Source: Candidatus Brevefilum sp.
GTDB lineage: Bacteria > Chloroflexota > Anaerolineae > Anaerolineales > Anaerolineaceae
Reading direction: 5' to 3'
DNA: 64,000 nt
Assembly: GCA_019428905.1 (NCBI GenBank)
Contig: JAHYJN010000005.1
Location: 1 to 64,000, forward strand
In this document: one piece after another, positions 1-10,509 of the stretch
How positions within the stretch are numbered: the stretch's first letter is position 1
Layout of the letters: every line of letters begins with the position of its first letter
The notes under the pieces: model-generated
What the model saw: the letters and a program-made list of their open reading frames with translations, nothing else
Databases searched by the model: none
Told to the model about the DNA's origin: nothing
Position numbers and translations under genes: made by a program

Positions 1-82
1 AAGCTTGATGAGCTGTCGTTTCGTGTTCTTCATAATCTTGGTTAATAAAATTTCAGGTATGTGGTTAAAAAGCAACCCTGAT

Positions 83-613
83 TTAAGTGCTGGGACGCTG
101 CCCATGGATGTATTGGTCGAGCATGCTTCGGTCTGGCATCAGGATCGCCTTGGGATCGCAAGCGCTCTTGCAAAAACAGCATCCCACAATGCACAGGAAG
201 GGTTCGATGACCTCGACTTTTCCGTCTTCCCTGGTTTCAAAGACCTCTTTGGGACACACCTCGATACACTTGCCACAGCCGTTGCACAGCTCCGCAGAGA
301 CGACCGGGAACCAGGGGATGTGTTCTCGGGGAAAGCCCTGCCATTGGCCGTAATCCCGGGCCACGAGGGCCTTGCCCCCAGAGCGGTTATGGTAATACTT
401 CTTATACTCCCGGATTAAGACATCCTGGTATTCACCTATGGCAGGCTTAGGGACGAAATTATGCTGGCGAACGCCTTTGATCAACGCGTGCGGGAGGTCG
501 CTGTGTTCAGGGTCGAGGCCAGCAGTGAACAGTTCATCATACAGCTCTTCCAGGCCGAGCAAGCCGGCCGGTGCGCCCCCAATGTAGATCATACGGTAGC
601 TCAGGTTAGTCAT
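83..613 (-). CDS. 4Fe-4S dicluster ferredoxin-like protein
   Basis: ORF 176 aa; CNGCGKCIEVCP and CIVGCCFCKSACDP cysteine motifs; ATGA overlap with the upstream sufE-like ORF. Confidence 0.8.
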   Translation of the reverse strand: MTNLSYRMIYIGGAPAGLLGLEELYDELFTAGLDPEHSDLPHALIKGVRQHNFVPKPAIGEYQDVLIREYKKYYHNRSGGKALVARDYGQWQGFPREHIPWFPVVSAELCNGCGKCIEVCPKEVFETREDGKVEVIEPFLCIVGCCFCKSACDPKAILMPDRSMLDQYIHGQRPST

Positions 614-1095
614 GTGGATCGAATTCTTTTCTCTTGTGGCAAATTATCCAAGTCAGCCGCTGGGATGGGCTGCTCAGAGCGTGCAAGCGCATGGATATGA
701 TCGAGCATCGCCATCAGTCCATTATTGCGATCGGAAGCTAACTTCCAAACCTTGATCTTGTCAATAAAGTCCATATTAATCGTCAGCACTTCTTCAGCCG
801 TCCTGCCTTTCACCAATTTGGCCAGGAGTGCGGCGATGCCCTTGATCACCATTGAATCGCTGTCGGCGTCCAGGTAAAAGCGGCTGGCTTGCTGGGTAAG
901 GTGAAACCACAGGATGGATTGGCAGCCCTTGACCCGATTCTCGTCGGTCTTCAAGGCGGGGTCCATCGGCGGCAGGTCATCACCCAGTTTGAACAGGTAA
1001 GCATATTTTTCATCGATTGTGTTGAGGGCTTCGAAAGCTGCGATGATCTCTGCTTCGATGGCTGGTATGGTTTTCAAGGTCGTTTGTTGGTCCAT
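610..1095 (-). CDS. SufE family Fe-S cluster assembly protein
   Basis: ORF 161 aa; KGCQS active-Cys motif, DSDSMVIKGIAALL, and NGLMAM near the C-terminus; similar to the second SufE at 32608. Confidence 0.88.
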   Translation of the reverse strand: MDQQTTLKTIPAIEAEIIAAFEALNTIDEKYAYLFKLGDDLPPMDPALKTDENRVKGCQSILWFHLTQQASRFYLDADSDSMVIKGIAALLAKLVKGRTAEEVLTINMDFIDKIKVWKLASDRNNGLMAMLDHIHALARSEQPIPAADLDNLPQEKRIRST

Positions 1096-1112
1096 GCTTA
1101 CACGAATAATTG

Positions 1113-1180
1113 TGATTGCTCAGGTAGTCCTGCTGATGAGGGGTGGGCTTCTATTTCTCAGCCCACCGAATAGTTACGAA
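1113..1180 (-). repeat. Palindromic dispersed element, degenerate copy upstream of the sufE-like gene
   Basis: TTGCTCAGGTAGTCCTGCTGATGAGGGGTGGG matches reverse complement of 53294 copy (TTCTCAGGTAAACCTGCTGCTGAAGGGTGGG); hairpin GTGGGCT/AGCCCAC. Confidence 0.65.
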
Positions 1181-1663
1181 TAATTACATCTCATGCTGGA
1201 TTGGATTATAGCACATAATATATGCAGATATGTATATATAGCGAATAGTGAATAGCAGGTAGTGGGTATGAGGTATTAGGAAAGGATGTGCAACTTAAAA
1301 ATCGCCTAACATATTTCACCAGGTTCATCAAATAATCTTAAATACGGCAATCTTAGTTCTCACCCATATTTGGTATCCAGAGGTTATATTTTGAGTTCCC
1401 TTTCCTTTTAAATTCTCTGAAGATTTATTCTACGGTGAGTTGATTACGATAGGTTAGCCCAGCCCAATACCTATTTTCCAGTTCCTCATTCCTCGGTTCT
1501 CTCTTCCCTTTTCCCATCCCATATGCTATACTCATAACGCTGTTTGGGAGACCGGGCAGCACACTATCACACACGCTTCCGGATGTGTCCTGCGTGCCCA
1601 TAGGATGGGTGAGGGACAAAGAAGAAGGAGGCGGAGGCTAAAACGCAAAGGAGTTATACACCC

Positions 1664-2803
1664 ATGTCACCTGTTGTCACAATGAAAGCGCTCCTCGAGA
1701 GCGGCGTCCATTTTGGTCATCGCACCAATAAATGGAACCCTAAAATGCGTAAGTATATCTTTACAGAACGCAATGAGATCCACATTATTGACCTCCAGCA
1801 GACCGTCCAGTTGCTGGATGAAGCCTATGCCTTTGTGCGCGACCGTGTCATCCAGGGCGGTACCGTCCTGTTCGTCGGCACCAAACGCCAGGCGCAGGAT
1901 ACCATCCGCGAAGAGGCGGATCGCTGCAATATGCCCTACGTCAACGAACGTTGGCTGGGCGGCACGATCACCAACTGGTACACCATCCAGCAGCGGATCT
2001 TCGAATTGGAGCGGCTCGAACGCATGCGCGACAGCGGCGAGCTGGACCTGTTGACGAAGAAAGAGGGCTTGATGATCAACCGTGAGATCGAGCGCCTCAT
2101 GCATCGGCTGAGCGGTATCCGCAATATGAAGCGCCTGCCCGACATCCTGTTTGTGGTGGATGTGATGCGCGAAGATACGGCCGTCCACGAGGCGAACCTC
2201 AAGAGCATCCCCGTGCTGGCGATGGTGGACACCAACTGCGACCCGAAAAATGTCGATTACGTGATCCCCTCCAATGACGATGCCATCCGCGCCATCAAGC
2301 TGATCGTGGGCAAGATGGCAGATGCGGTGATGGAAGGCAAAGCCATCCGCAGCAAGGATATCGAAGATGAGGAAATGCTGTCAGAACCGATGCCCGCCGG
2401 CGTCAGCCGCTTCATTGCGGATGATGAAGAGCTGGAAGACGAAGCGCTGCTCGGGGAATCGACTTTGAAATACCTTGGTTCCACCAAGAGCCCCAAACCC
2501 GATGAACTTGATGAAGACGACCTCGCAGTGGAAGGCCTCGTAGAGGACGACCTCGTTGAGAACGACCTCGTTGTGGACGACCTCGTTGAGAACGACCTCG
2601 TTGTGGACGACCTCGTTGAGAACGACCTCGTTGTGGACGACCTCGTTGTGGACGACCTCGTAGAGGACGACGTCGAAGATGAAGCGCCGGTAGAAGAAGA
2701 ACTGGCAGCGGCAGATGAAGATGAGCCTGACGTTGAAGCGGTTGAGGAAGAATTCGTCGAAGAAGCAGACGAAGACTCAACTGAAGACGTTGATCAAGCA
2801 TAA
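1664..2803 (+). CDS. rpsB: 30S ribosomal protein S2 with long acidic repeat C-terminal extension
   Basis: N-terminus [27 protein letters not shown] is typical of S2; followed by tsf; C-terminal [DN]DLV[EV] repeats. Confidence 0.95.
   Translation: MSPVVTMKALLESGVHFGHRTNKWNPKMRKYIFTERNEIHIIDLQQTVQLLDEAYAFVRDRVIQGGTVLFVGTKRQAQDTIREEADRCNMPYVNERWLGGTITNWYTIQQRIFELERLERMRDSGELDLLTKKEGLMINREIERLMHRLSGIRNMKRLPDILFVVDVMREDTAVHEANLKSIPVLAMVDTNCDPKNVDYVIPSNDDAIRAIKLIVGKMADAVMEGKAIRSKDIEDEEMLSEPMPAGVSRFIADDEELEDEALLGESTLKYLGSTKSPKPDELDEDDLAVEGLVEDDLVENDLVVDDLVENDLVVDDLVENDLVVDDLVVDDLVEDDVEDEAPVEEELAAADEDEPDVEAVEEEFVEEADEDSTEDVDQA
2516..2665 (+). repeat. 15-bp tandem repeat (10 units, also a 30-bp higher-order unit) in the 3' part of rpsB
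   Basis: GACGACCTCGTTGAG / AACGACCTCGTTGTG units read directly from the sequence; in frame, encoding [10 protein letters not shown]. Confidence 0.95.
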
Positions 2804-2838
2804 ATAGCACCGTAACGGATGAAATAGGAAAGAAAACC

Positions 2839-3468
2839 ATGGAAATTACGACCGAAATGATCAAAGAACTGCGGGAAGCCACCGGGTGCGGCATCCTGGA
2901 TTGCCGGGCAGCGCTGCGCGACGCCGACGGCAATTTCGACAAAGCCACCGATATCCTGCGTGAAAAGGGCCTGGCCAAGGCCTCCAAACGTGCCAGCCGG
3001 GAAGCCTCAGAGGGCATCATTGAAACTTACACCCACGGTGAAGGCCGCATGGCCGTCATGGTGGAGGTTAACTGTGAGACCGATTTCGTCGGCCGCTCAC
3101 CTGAGTTTCTCAACCTGGCCCACGAGTTAGCCCTGCAAATCGCAGCAGCTAACCCGCTGTATCTGAACGAAGAAGATATCCCCCAGGCAGCACTCGATCG
3201 TGAAGCCAGTGTGGCTGCCGGGAAAGCTAAAGAAGACGGCAAGCCTGAGACCATCATCCCCAAGATCGTTGAGGGATTCCTGAAAAAATACAAGCAAGAA
3301 ACCGTGCTGATGAACCAGGCATATGTGCGTGACGGCAGCATGACGGTCCAGGACTTGATCAACGCACAGGTGATCAAGCTCGGCGAAAAGATCGTTGTCC
3401 GGCGGTTCGTCCGCTGGGAGCTGGGCGCCGAAGCCGACGTTGAAGAAGACGCTGAAGAAGCAGCCTAA
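2839..3468 (+). CDS. tsf: Translation elongation factor Ts
   Basis: MEITTEMIKELREATGCGILDCRAAL...; adjacent to rpsB. Confidence 0.96.
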   Translation: MEITTEMIKELREATGCGILDCRAALRDADGNFDKATDILREKGLAKASKRASREASEGIIETYTHGEGRMAVMVEVNCETDFVGRSPEFLNLAHELALQIAAANPLYLNEEDIPQAALDREASVAAGKAKEDGKPETIIPKIVEGFLKKYKQETVLMNQAYVRDGSMTVQDLINAQVIKLGEKIVVRRFVRWELGAEADVEEDAEEAA

Positions 3469-3474
3469 CCCTCC

Positions 3475-3504
3475 AAAAGCCAACCGCAAGGTTGGCTTTT
3501 TTTT
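3475..3504 (+). terminator. Rho-independent terminator after tsf
   Basis: AAAAGCCAACC GCAA GGTTGGCTTTTTTTT. Confidence 0.9.
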
Positions 3505-3523
3505 AGATATCGATTAAGATTGA

Positions 3524-4267
<744 letters not shown>

Positions 4268-4374
4268 GCGTTTGTCCTGGCGGTGCGTGTCGTTGACCGA
4301 CACAGGGGGGTCGCATTTCCCGGTTTTGGGGTAATTATTACACCCAGACTACATTTCACCCATTTCAGATAAAG

Positions 4375-4396
4375 AGACTGCCTGCGGGCAGTCTTT
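4375..4396 (+). terminator. Probable intrinsic terminator after pyrH
   Basis: AGACTGCC TGCG GGCAGTCT followed by TTT. Confidence 0.6.
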
Positions 4397-4574
4397 TCGA
4401 TTAACGACCATCAGGAGTTATCAAGCACGGCAGGTGAAATGTGCCATTCGTTAGAGCTATCGATACCAAGCTGATGAATGAACGCATAAGTTGTCCGCGC
4501 AAGGTAGACGAGAGCAGAATTTTGTTGTATGCTTAATCATCAAAACTAACGCAACGAACTGATGGAGGTTGAAC

Positions 4575-5132
4575 ATGATCAAAGACACCCTGCGAGAAGC
4601 GGCAGAGCGCATGCAAACCGCCCTGGATGCCCTGGAAGAGGACCTTTCAGCTATACGAACGGGGCGCGCCTCACCTGGTCTGGTTGAACGCCTGCCCGTG
4701 GATTATTATGGCGCCAACACACCCCTGATCCAGCTGGCATCTATCAGCGTACCGGAACCGCGCCAATTGCTGATCCGACCCTTTGACCCATCCACGTTGA
4801 AGATGATTGACCGCGCCATCCTGGCTTCTGACCTGGGACTGACCCCCAACAGTGACGGCAAGGTCATCCGGCTTTCGCTGCCGCAGCTCACCGAGGAACG
4901 TCGCCGCGAGCTGGTGCGGGTTGTGCAAAACCGCATGGAAGAAACCCGCGTGCGCATCCGCAACGTCCGCCGGGACCTGATCCGAGATTTACGTGAATTT
5001 GAAAAAGAGGGTCTGATCTCTGAAGATGAGCAGGAACGCGGCGAGAAGGAACTCCAGGAGCTGACGGATAAGTTGATTAAAAAGGTCGATGAGATCGGCG
5101 AACGCAAAGAAGCCGAGATCATGGAAGTCTAA
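4575..5132 (+). CDS. frr: Ribosome recycling factor
   Basis: [42 protein letters not shown] at 4575 chosen over the TTG of the ORF track. Confidence 0.95.
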   Translation: MIKDTLREAAERMQTALDALEEDLSAIRTGRASPGLVERLPVDYYGANTPLIQLASISVPEPRQLLIRPFDPSTLKMIDRAILASDLGLTPNSDGKVIRLSLPQLTEERRRELVRVVQNRMEETRVRIRNVRRDLIRDLREFEKEGLISEDEQERGEKELQELTDKLIKKVDEIGERKEAEIMEV

Positions 5133-5137
5133 CCAGC

Positions 5138-5863
5138 ATGGCATTTGAAGATTCGACACAGAACGTCCCCGATGTACCCCGCCATATCGCCATCATCATG
5201 GATGGCAACGGCCGCTGGGCGAAGGCGCGTGGCTTGCCGCGCATCGCCGGTCACCAGGCTGGGACGGAGAATTTACGCACGATCATCCGCGCCAGTGCCA
5301 AGCTGGGCATCCAATACCTGACTTTTTATGCCTTTTCGACGGAGAACTGGTCTCGGCCGAAAGCGGAGGTCACGGGTTTGATGCGCATCCTCTCAGATGT
5401 GATCGACCGTGAGATGGCGGAATTGCACAAAGAAGGCGCCCGGCTGGTGCATATCGGGCACCTGGATGGGCTTTCTCAAGCCCTGCAGGATAAGGTCCGC
5501 CAGGCGATGGATCTGACCAAAGACAATCAGCGCATCACGATTGTGCTGGCCTTTAACTACGGCGGCCGGGATGAGATCATCCATGCCATCAAGCGCATGC
5601 TGGCCGACCAGATAGACCCTGATGCCGTGGATGAGGCCCTGGTGGGTAATTACATGTTCACCAGTGAGATCCCCGACCCCGACCTGGTGATCCGCACCTC
5701 CGGTGAGCAGCGTACGAGCAACTTCCTCACCTGGCAGAGCGTCTATTCCGAATGGTATTTCCCGCAGGTCTACTGGCCTGATTTTAGCGAGGAAGAGCTG
5801 CGTAAGGCGATTGAAGTATATGCCCAGCGCGATCGGCGTTTCGGCGGCTTAAAAGAAGCATAA
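5138..5863 (+). CDS. uppS: Isoprenyl transferase (undecaprenyl diphosphate synthase)
   Basis: PRHIAIIMDGNGRWAKARGLPRIAGHQAG...TFYAFSTENW. Confidence 0.95.
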   Translation: MAFEDSTQNVPDVPRHIAIIMDGNGRWAKARGLPRIAGHQAGTENLRTIIRASAKLGIQYLTFYAFSTENWSRPKAEVTGLMRILSDVIDREMAELHKEGARLVHIGHLDGLSQALQDKVRQAMDLTKDNQRITIVLAFNYGGRDEIIHAIKRMLADQIDPDAVDEALVGNYMFTSEIPDPDLVIRTSGEQRTSNFLTWQSVYSEWYFPQVYWPDFSEEELRKAIEVYAQRDRRFGGLKEA

Positions 5864-5882
5864 GGTGGTTTAATCGAACCGG

Positions 5883-6704
5883 ATGTTATCCCAACGAGTG
5901 AAAGCGGCACTGGTTTTTGTGCCGCTGGTTTTAATCCTGATCTATATTGGCGGCTGGCCCTTCAACCTGTTCATCCTGGCATTGCTCTTAGTGGCGGCAT
6001 TTGAATATGCCCGGATGTTCGAGAAAATGGGACATCGGCCATCCCTGACCCTGCTGCTGCTTGGGGCAGCCCTGTTTGTCCTGCAGCGTTGGTTCTGGCA
6101 GGGTGCCTTCTTCGGTCCCCTGCTGACCCTGGTCATCTTTCTGACCGCAGTGTGGGCGCTGGTGGACTATGAACGGCATGGCGGGGATGCAGCCGTCAGC
6201 TTTGCCCTTAACCTGGCCGGAATCCTCTACCTAGGATGGGTCGGTGGGTCGTTCATCCCCATGCGGGCATTGACGGATGGCCGCGGCTGGCTGCTGACGG
6301 CTTTGCCAGCGGTGTGGCTGGCGGATTCCGGTGCCTACTTCATCGGGCGCTGGCTGGGTGTGCGTAAGATGGCCCCGCGCCTCAGCCCCGGGAAGACCTG
6401 GGCGGGCTTGATCGGCGGCATCCTGACCGGCACCGCTGTTGGACCCCTGTTGGTGCTGTTGTGGCGGGCAGTGGGTTTTCTGCCCCCTGCGACCCCGCTG
6501 TGGCAGGGTGCGCTGATGGGTTTTGTGCTTGCGCTGCTGACCCCTGTGGGCGACCTGTTGATCAGCCTGTTCAAGCGCGCAGCCGGCGTCAAAGACACCG
6601 GGAACCTGATCCCCGGGCACGGCGGCATTCTGGACCGCATCGATTCCTGGATCTGGGCGGCGTTGATCGGCTATTACCTGGTGCAATTCTTCCGATTGTT
6701 GTAA
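5883..6704 (+). CDS. cdsA: Phosphatidate cytidylyltransferase
   Basis: Multi-TM protein; SPGKTWAGLIGG, GDLLISLFKRAAGVKDTGNLIPGHGGILDRIDS signature. Confidence 0.93.
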   Translation: MLSQRVKAALVFVPLVLILIYIGGWPFNLFILALLLVAAFEYARMFEKMGHRPSLTLLLLGAALFVLQRWFWQGAFFGPLLTLVIFLTAVWALVDYERHGGDAAVSFALNLAGILYLGWVGGSFIPMRALTDGRGWLLTALPAVWLADSGAYFIGRWLGVRKMAPRLSPGKTWAGLIGGILTGTAVGPLLVLLWRAVGFLPPATPLWQGALMGFVLALLTPVGDLLISLFKRAAGVKDTGNLIPGHGGILDRIDSWIWAALIGYYLVQFFRLL

Positions 6705-7049
6705 TCGATGTGAAACAATCCATGACGCAAGCCAAAATACACGGCGCTTGGTCTTTTAGTGGGTAGGCTAGCGAGATCACATTTTCATCATGAAGATGTG
6801 CGTGATTTATCCCAATTAGCGGTGTGAACATCAGGCAGTTATAAGATAAAGAGGGCGGAAAGATGGAGGCTTACACGATGGTGTGGTGTTGTACTGGTTT
6901 TTCAAATGTGTCGGCAATGAATCCGGCACCAATGTTGGGAGATTTCGCTGATTAAATACGAAGAACGATCTAACCCCGCGAAAATCACAGAATCAGCGTT
7001 TCGGCTTGATTCTGGCATTGATGATTGTGGTCTCCGTGGAAAATTCGTC

Positions 7050-8417
7050 TTATTCTACGATCACGGTTATTGGTTTGACCATCCACATTGAACAAGAGAT
7101 CTGATAGGTCCCGGGATCAGGCGCGGTGAACTCAACAACATTAATCCCTGGATTGAGAAGGATGACATCTGGGTAAAGGCCTCTGGCATAGACAGCGTTT
7201 GCGCAGCCCAGTGAGCCATTACTGTTAATTTCAAACCTTGTTGGTAGGTGAGCCTTGATTGTGATTACCTCAGGATAGTATTCAAATCCACTGGCTTCCA
7301 TCTGCATTAATTGCGTTTGGTCATCACCATCCAGGATTTCAATCGGCGTTGCAAGGTTGGGGGTGTGACCTCGCCACAAGGTTAATGGATTTAGTACTTG
7401 AATTTGCGCGTAGATCGTATAAGCTGCAAAAAAGACGATTAGCAGCCCCGATAATAGGCGATATGAATTTGAGAGCCTGGGATCTGTATTGAATTTAAGA
7501 CTGGAGAAACTGATCGCCAATAGTACCGGCAGGGTTCCTAAAGCAAAAGCGAGGAGGATCGTCATCCCTTCAAGAAAGTTTCCTGATCGTAAAGCCTGCG
7601 ATTGGGCGATCAGTGTAAATCCACACGGGACAATAAATGTGATCGCCCCAAACAAGATTGGCATGATCTTATTCTGTAGATGTGGGTTATCTGTTACGCG
7701 ATTGATCCATTGCCCGGTTAAATTCAAAGGGATTTTCTGAAAAAAAGACATACCCAACATTTGCATCCCGATAATGAAAATGAATATTGAGATTAAGATT
7801 GTGAAGAACGCGGTGGCTTCCAAAGAAAACTGAACAACGCCACCTAACATACCAAGCAGACCACCGAGAACGGCAAATGAAACAATTCTTGCGCCGTTAA
7901 AAAGCAGGAAAGGGAGGAATTTTCCCCCATTGAGATTTGTCTGGTGTTTAACCCAACGATCCTGAACAGATAAGAGCAGACTGCCAACCAGCGCAGCACA
8001 GCTGGAAAAGCCGGCTGCAATTCCAAAAAGAAAATAGGCAATGAGGTGGGAATTTGTGTCGACATATAAAAAACTCAGCAGTTGGGATCTTTCGAACAGG
8101 AAGAACAGAAGGATGATCAGTAAGAAAACCGCAATGACTGCAATCATCCTTTTGGGCTGAGGCTGTTTCGTTTGCTGATGTTCAGAAAAGGAATAGCCGT
8201 TCTTCTTGAATGTTTGATTGAGTTGATTCAACGATGGGATTGCTTGCTGCGATTCAGCTTCAATCACGAGGCTTGATTTGGCCAATGATACCCTGACATT
8301 TTGGATGCCTTTAATATCTCGGATTGTCCGCTCTATGAAGGTTTCACAACCAGGGCAATGCATTCCTTGGATGTGGTACATTTTTTTGACCATGGGGGCG
8401 CTACCTTTTTCAACCAA
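7050..8417 (-). CDS. HMA domain / TauE-SafE (UreH/DsbD-like) membrane protein with C-terminal cupredoxin-like domain
   Basis: N-terminal MYHIQGMHCPGCETFIERTI (CxxC metal-binding), multi-TM core with FGITAGFSSCAALVG-type segment, C-terminal soluble segment ending ISCSMWMV; real start may be MVKKMYHI. Confidence 0.75.
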   Translation of the reverse strand: MVEKGSAPMVKKMYHIQGMHCPGCETFIERTIRDIKGIQNVRVSLAKSSLVIEAESQQAIPSLNQLNQTFKKNGYSFSEHQQTKQPQPKRMIAVIAVFLLIILLFFLFERSQLLSFLYVDTNSHLIAYFLFGIAAGFSSCAALVGSLLLSVQDRWVKHQTNLNGGKFLPFLLFNGARIVSFAVLGGLLGMLGGVVQFSLEATAFFTILISIFIFIIGMQMLGMSFFQKIPLNLTGQWINRVTDNPHLQNKIMPILFGAITFIVPCGFTLIAQSQALRSGNFLEGMTILLAFALGTLPVLLAISFSSLKFNTDPRLSNSYRLLSGLLIVFFAAYTIYAQIQVLNPLTLWRGHTPNLATPIEILDGDDQTQLMQMEASGFEYYPEVITIKAHLPTRFEINSNGSLGCANAVYARGLYPDVILLNPGINVVEFTAPDPGTYQISCSMWMVKPITVIVE

Positions 8418-8475
8418 TAAGAAATGGACTTATTCACAAATACAATGACAGATACAAGTTGATTATTATACCTTT

Positions 8476-8582
8476 TCAGTAACTGTTCAAGTAGGACTGC
8501 TGCTGAAGAGTGGGGTATGTGGTGAGGCGGCTTCGCTGCCTCACCACATACCCAATCACTTCGCAGGTTGAGTAGGTTCCCA
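8476..8582 (-). repeat. Palindromic dispersed element, full-length copy
   Basis: Central hairpin GGGTATGTGGTGAGGCGGC TTC GCTGCCTCACCACATACCC (8513-8553); flanks match copies at 10132 and 53294. Confidence 0.85.
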
Positions 8583-8787
8583 TTCTATTAACACTAAAAG
8601 GTCAGCTTATGTTCAGCATGCCATTGTCGTTGATTTGATTTTAGGATGGAAAGCTATCTTGATTTGGTTACGGGTCACCACATAAATAGAATCATCACTC
8701 ATCTTATTTGGGTGTGGAATTTTTCTTGTAATGTATTGCCGAATCATTATCGAAAACAAAAATTTGAGGCAGGACTCTTGAAGTAAA

Positions 8788-10095
8788 TCAGTCCACATTT
8801 GGCACAGTAATTTTATAAATACTTCCGCCGACCATGTCTGCGACGTAAACTTCGCCCTCCTCATCTTCGCCAAAGGCGCTGATCCTGAAGTTGGTGCTCG
8901 CTAACCGGCCGCTGAGCCACTCGTTACCAGCTTGTGTCAGTCCCCAAATGCTGCCGCTGCAAAAATCGCCGTAGATGTAAACGCCGTTCAAGTCGGGGAT
9001 GGCTGCGCCGCGGTAGACGTGCCCACCGGTGATCGAGCAATCTGAAGCAGAAAAAATGGGGTAAACAAATACCGGTAGGGTTAATTCCTCCGTCTCGCAG
9101 CTGCCAGGCCCGTAGCACTCCTCCCCTTCCATGATGTTCCAGCCGTAATTCTGCCCACCCGGGCTGCTGGCCGGTTGGTAATTGATCTCTTCCCAACGGT
9201 TCTGGCCGACATCAGCGATGAACAAATCGCCGCTTTCACGGTCAAACGAGAAGCGCCAGGGGTTACGCAGTCCGATAGCCCAAATCTCCGGGCGATAGGC
9301 AGGGTTATCGATGAAGGGATTATCTTCAGGGATGGCGTAAGCCTGGTCGTAAAACTTACGCAGCTTGCAATTGGTTCTCTCATTAAATGGATCGAACCAG
9401 CCAAGGGGGTCTTGGGTGGTAAATACCATTTCGACATCGATGCGCAGCAGCTTGCCGTTCAACGTGGATGGGTCCTGGGCGTTCCCGAGGGGGTCGCCAC
9501 CGCCGCCGCCGTCACCGGTGCCGATGTACAGGTAGCCGTCCGGCCCGAAGGCGAGCTGACCGCCGTTGTGGTTGCTGTATTGGGGATGCGGGAGGACCAG
9601 TATCTGTTCTTCTGAGGCGGGGTCCGCCTGGTTAGGATCTTCCGTCAGCGAAAAGCGGGAGAGGACGTTATCGCCATCGCGCATGGTGTAGTACACGTAA
9701 AAATGGCCCTTGTGCTCAAAACCTGGCGGGAAAGCCACGCTGAGCAAACCCTCTTCATTGCCGCCGCCCGTTAGGGGGGATTGCACGCGGTCTGCAATGT
9801 CTAAAAAGGGTGCTGCGTTCGGTTCGCCATCCAGAATGGTGATCCGGCCATGCTGCTCGACGATGAACAGGCGCCCGCTGCCGTCACCTGCGTGGGTGAC
9901 GTGTACCGGGCGGGCCAAATCTGCAGCGACCTGCGTCAGGCTGATATCTGGCATATCGATGTTATCCTGGGCAAAGGCTGGCCTGCGGCTGGCAGCCAGG
10001 GCGAACAGGGTCATGCCGACCAGGGCCAGGGCGCCCAGGAGGATTAAGATCCAGACCCATGGTCTATTTGTAGATTGAGCTTTAATCGTCATCAT
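8788..10095 (-). CDS. PQQ-dependent sugar (sorbosone/aldose-type) dehydrogenase
   Basis: N-terminal TM; LTQVAADLARPVHVTHAGDGSGRLFIVEQHGRI, HNGGQLAFGPDGYLYIGTGDGGGGGDP, WAIGLRNPWRFSFD. Confidence 0.9.
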   Translation of the reverse strand: MMTIKAQSTNRPWVWILILLGALALVGMTLFALAASRRPAFAQDNIDMPDISLTQVAADLARPVHVTHAGDGSGRLFIVEQHGRITILDGEPNAAPFLDIADRVQSPLTGGGNEEGLLSVAFPPGFEHKGHFYVYYTMRDGDNVLSRFSLTEDPNQADPASEEQILVLPHPQYSNHNGGQLAFGPDGYLYIGTGDGGGGGDPLGNAQDPSTLNGKLLRIDVEMVFTTQDPLGWFDPFNERTNCKLRKFYDQAYAIPEDNPFIDNPAYRPEIWAIGLRNPWRFSFDRESGDLFIADVGQNRWEEINYQPASSPGGQNYGWNIMEGEECYGPGSCETEELTLPVFVYPIFSASDCSITGGHVYRGAAIPDLNGVYIYGDFCSGSIWGLTQAGNEWLSGRLASTNFRISAFGEDEEGEVYVADMVGGSIYKITVPNVD

Positions 10096-10131
10096 TACTT
10101 CTTTCTGTCATTTCTTTTTTCTTTCAATGTA

Positions 10132-10227
10132 GGTAGCTACTTCCTGTGCGAGAGAATAGGGGGTGTCTGTGGCGCCGTAACCGCCATACCCTTCCCTCCA
10201 GCAGCAGGTCTACTTGAACAGCTACCA
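10132..10227 (+). repeat. Palindromic dispersed element, degenerate-hairpin copy
   Basis: GGTAGCTACTTCCTGTGCGAG...CCCTCCAGCAGCAGGTCTACTTGAACAGCTACC. Confidence 0.75.
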
Positions 10228-10509
10228 ATCAGGATAATTATAGTCTTAATAGTCTTAAATTCCAAATGACCCTGGTCCTGTTATTCGGATAAATTCAGGT
10301 TCAAAGAGGAGTTTGCCGTTAATCAACATTTTTCAACGAATAGCGGCTTTTTGCTAAGGCGTTTTGCATTGGATGAAAATTTGATCCGATGACCAGACAA
10401 TGGGAGTTAGCACATATCAAGGTCAACGAATGGATTGGTTCCTTCGTTGAGATTTTGGCCCTCGACATTCCCCGTAATAGGCGTGAGTTTGACGAAGATA
10501 GCCTAGGTG

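Noticed and set aside
5-700. Plus-strand ORFs 5-418, 87-353, 461-700
   Set aside because: Opposite strand of the ferredoxin-like and SufE genes; no recognisable domains
2412-3020. 202-aa minus-strand ORF with [12 protein letters not shown] repeats
   Set aside because: Antisense of the rpsB acidic repeat and start of tsf; the low-complexity Arg/Gly pattern is a by-product
6989-7015. Hairpin CAGAATCA...TGATTCTG between cdsA and the HMA/TauE gene
   Set aside because: Only 8-bp arms and no T-run; could be chance
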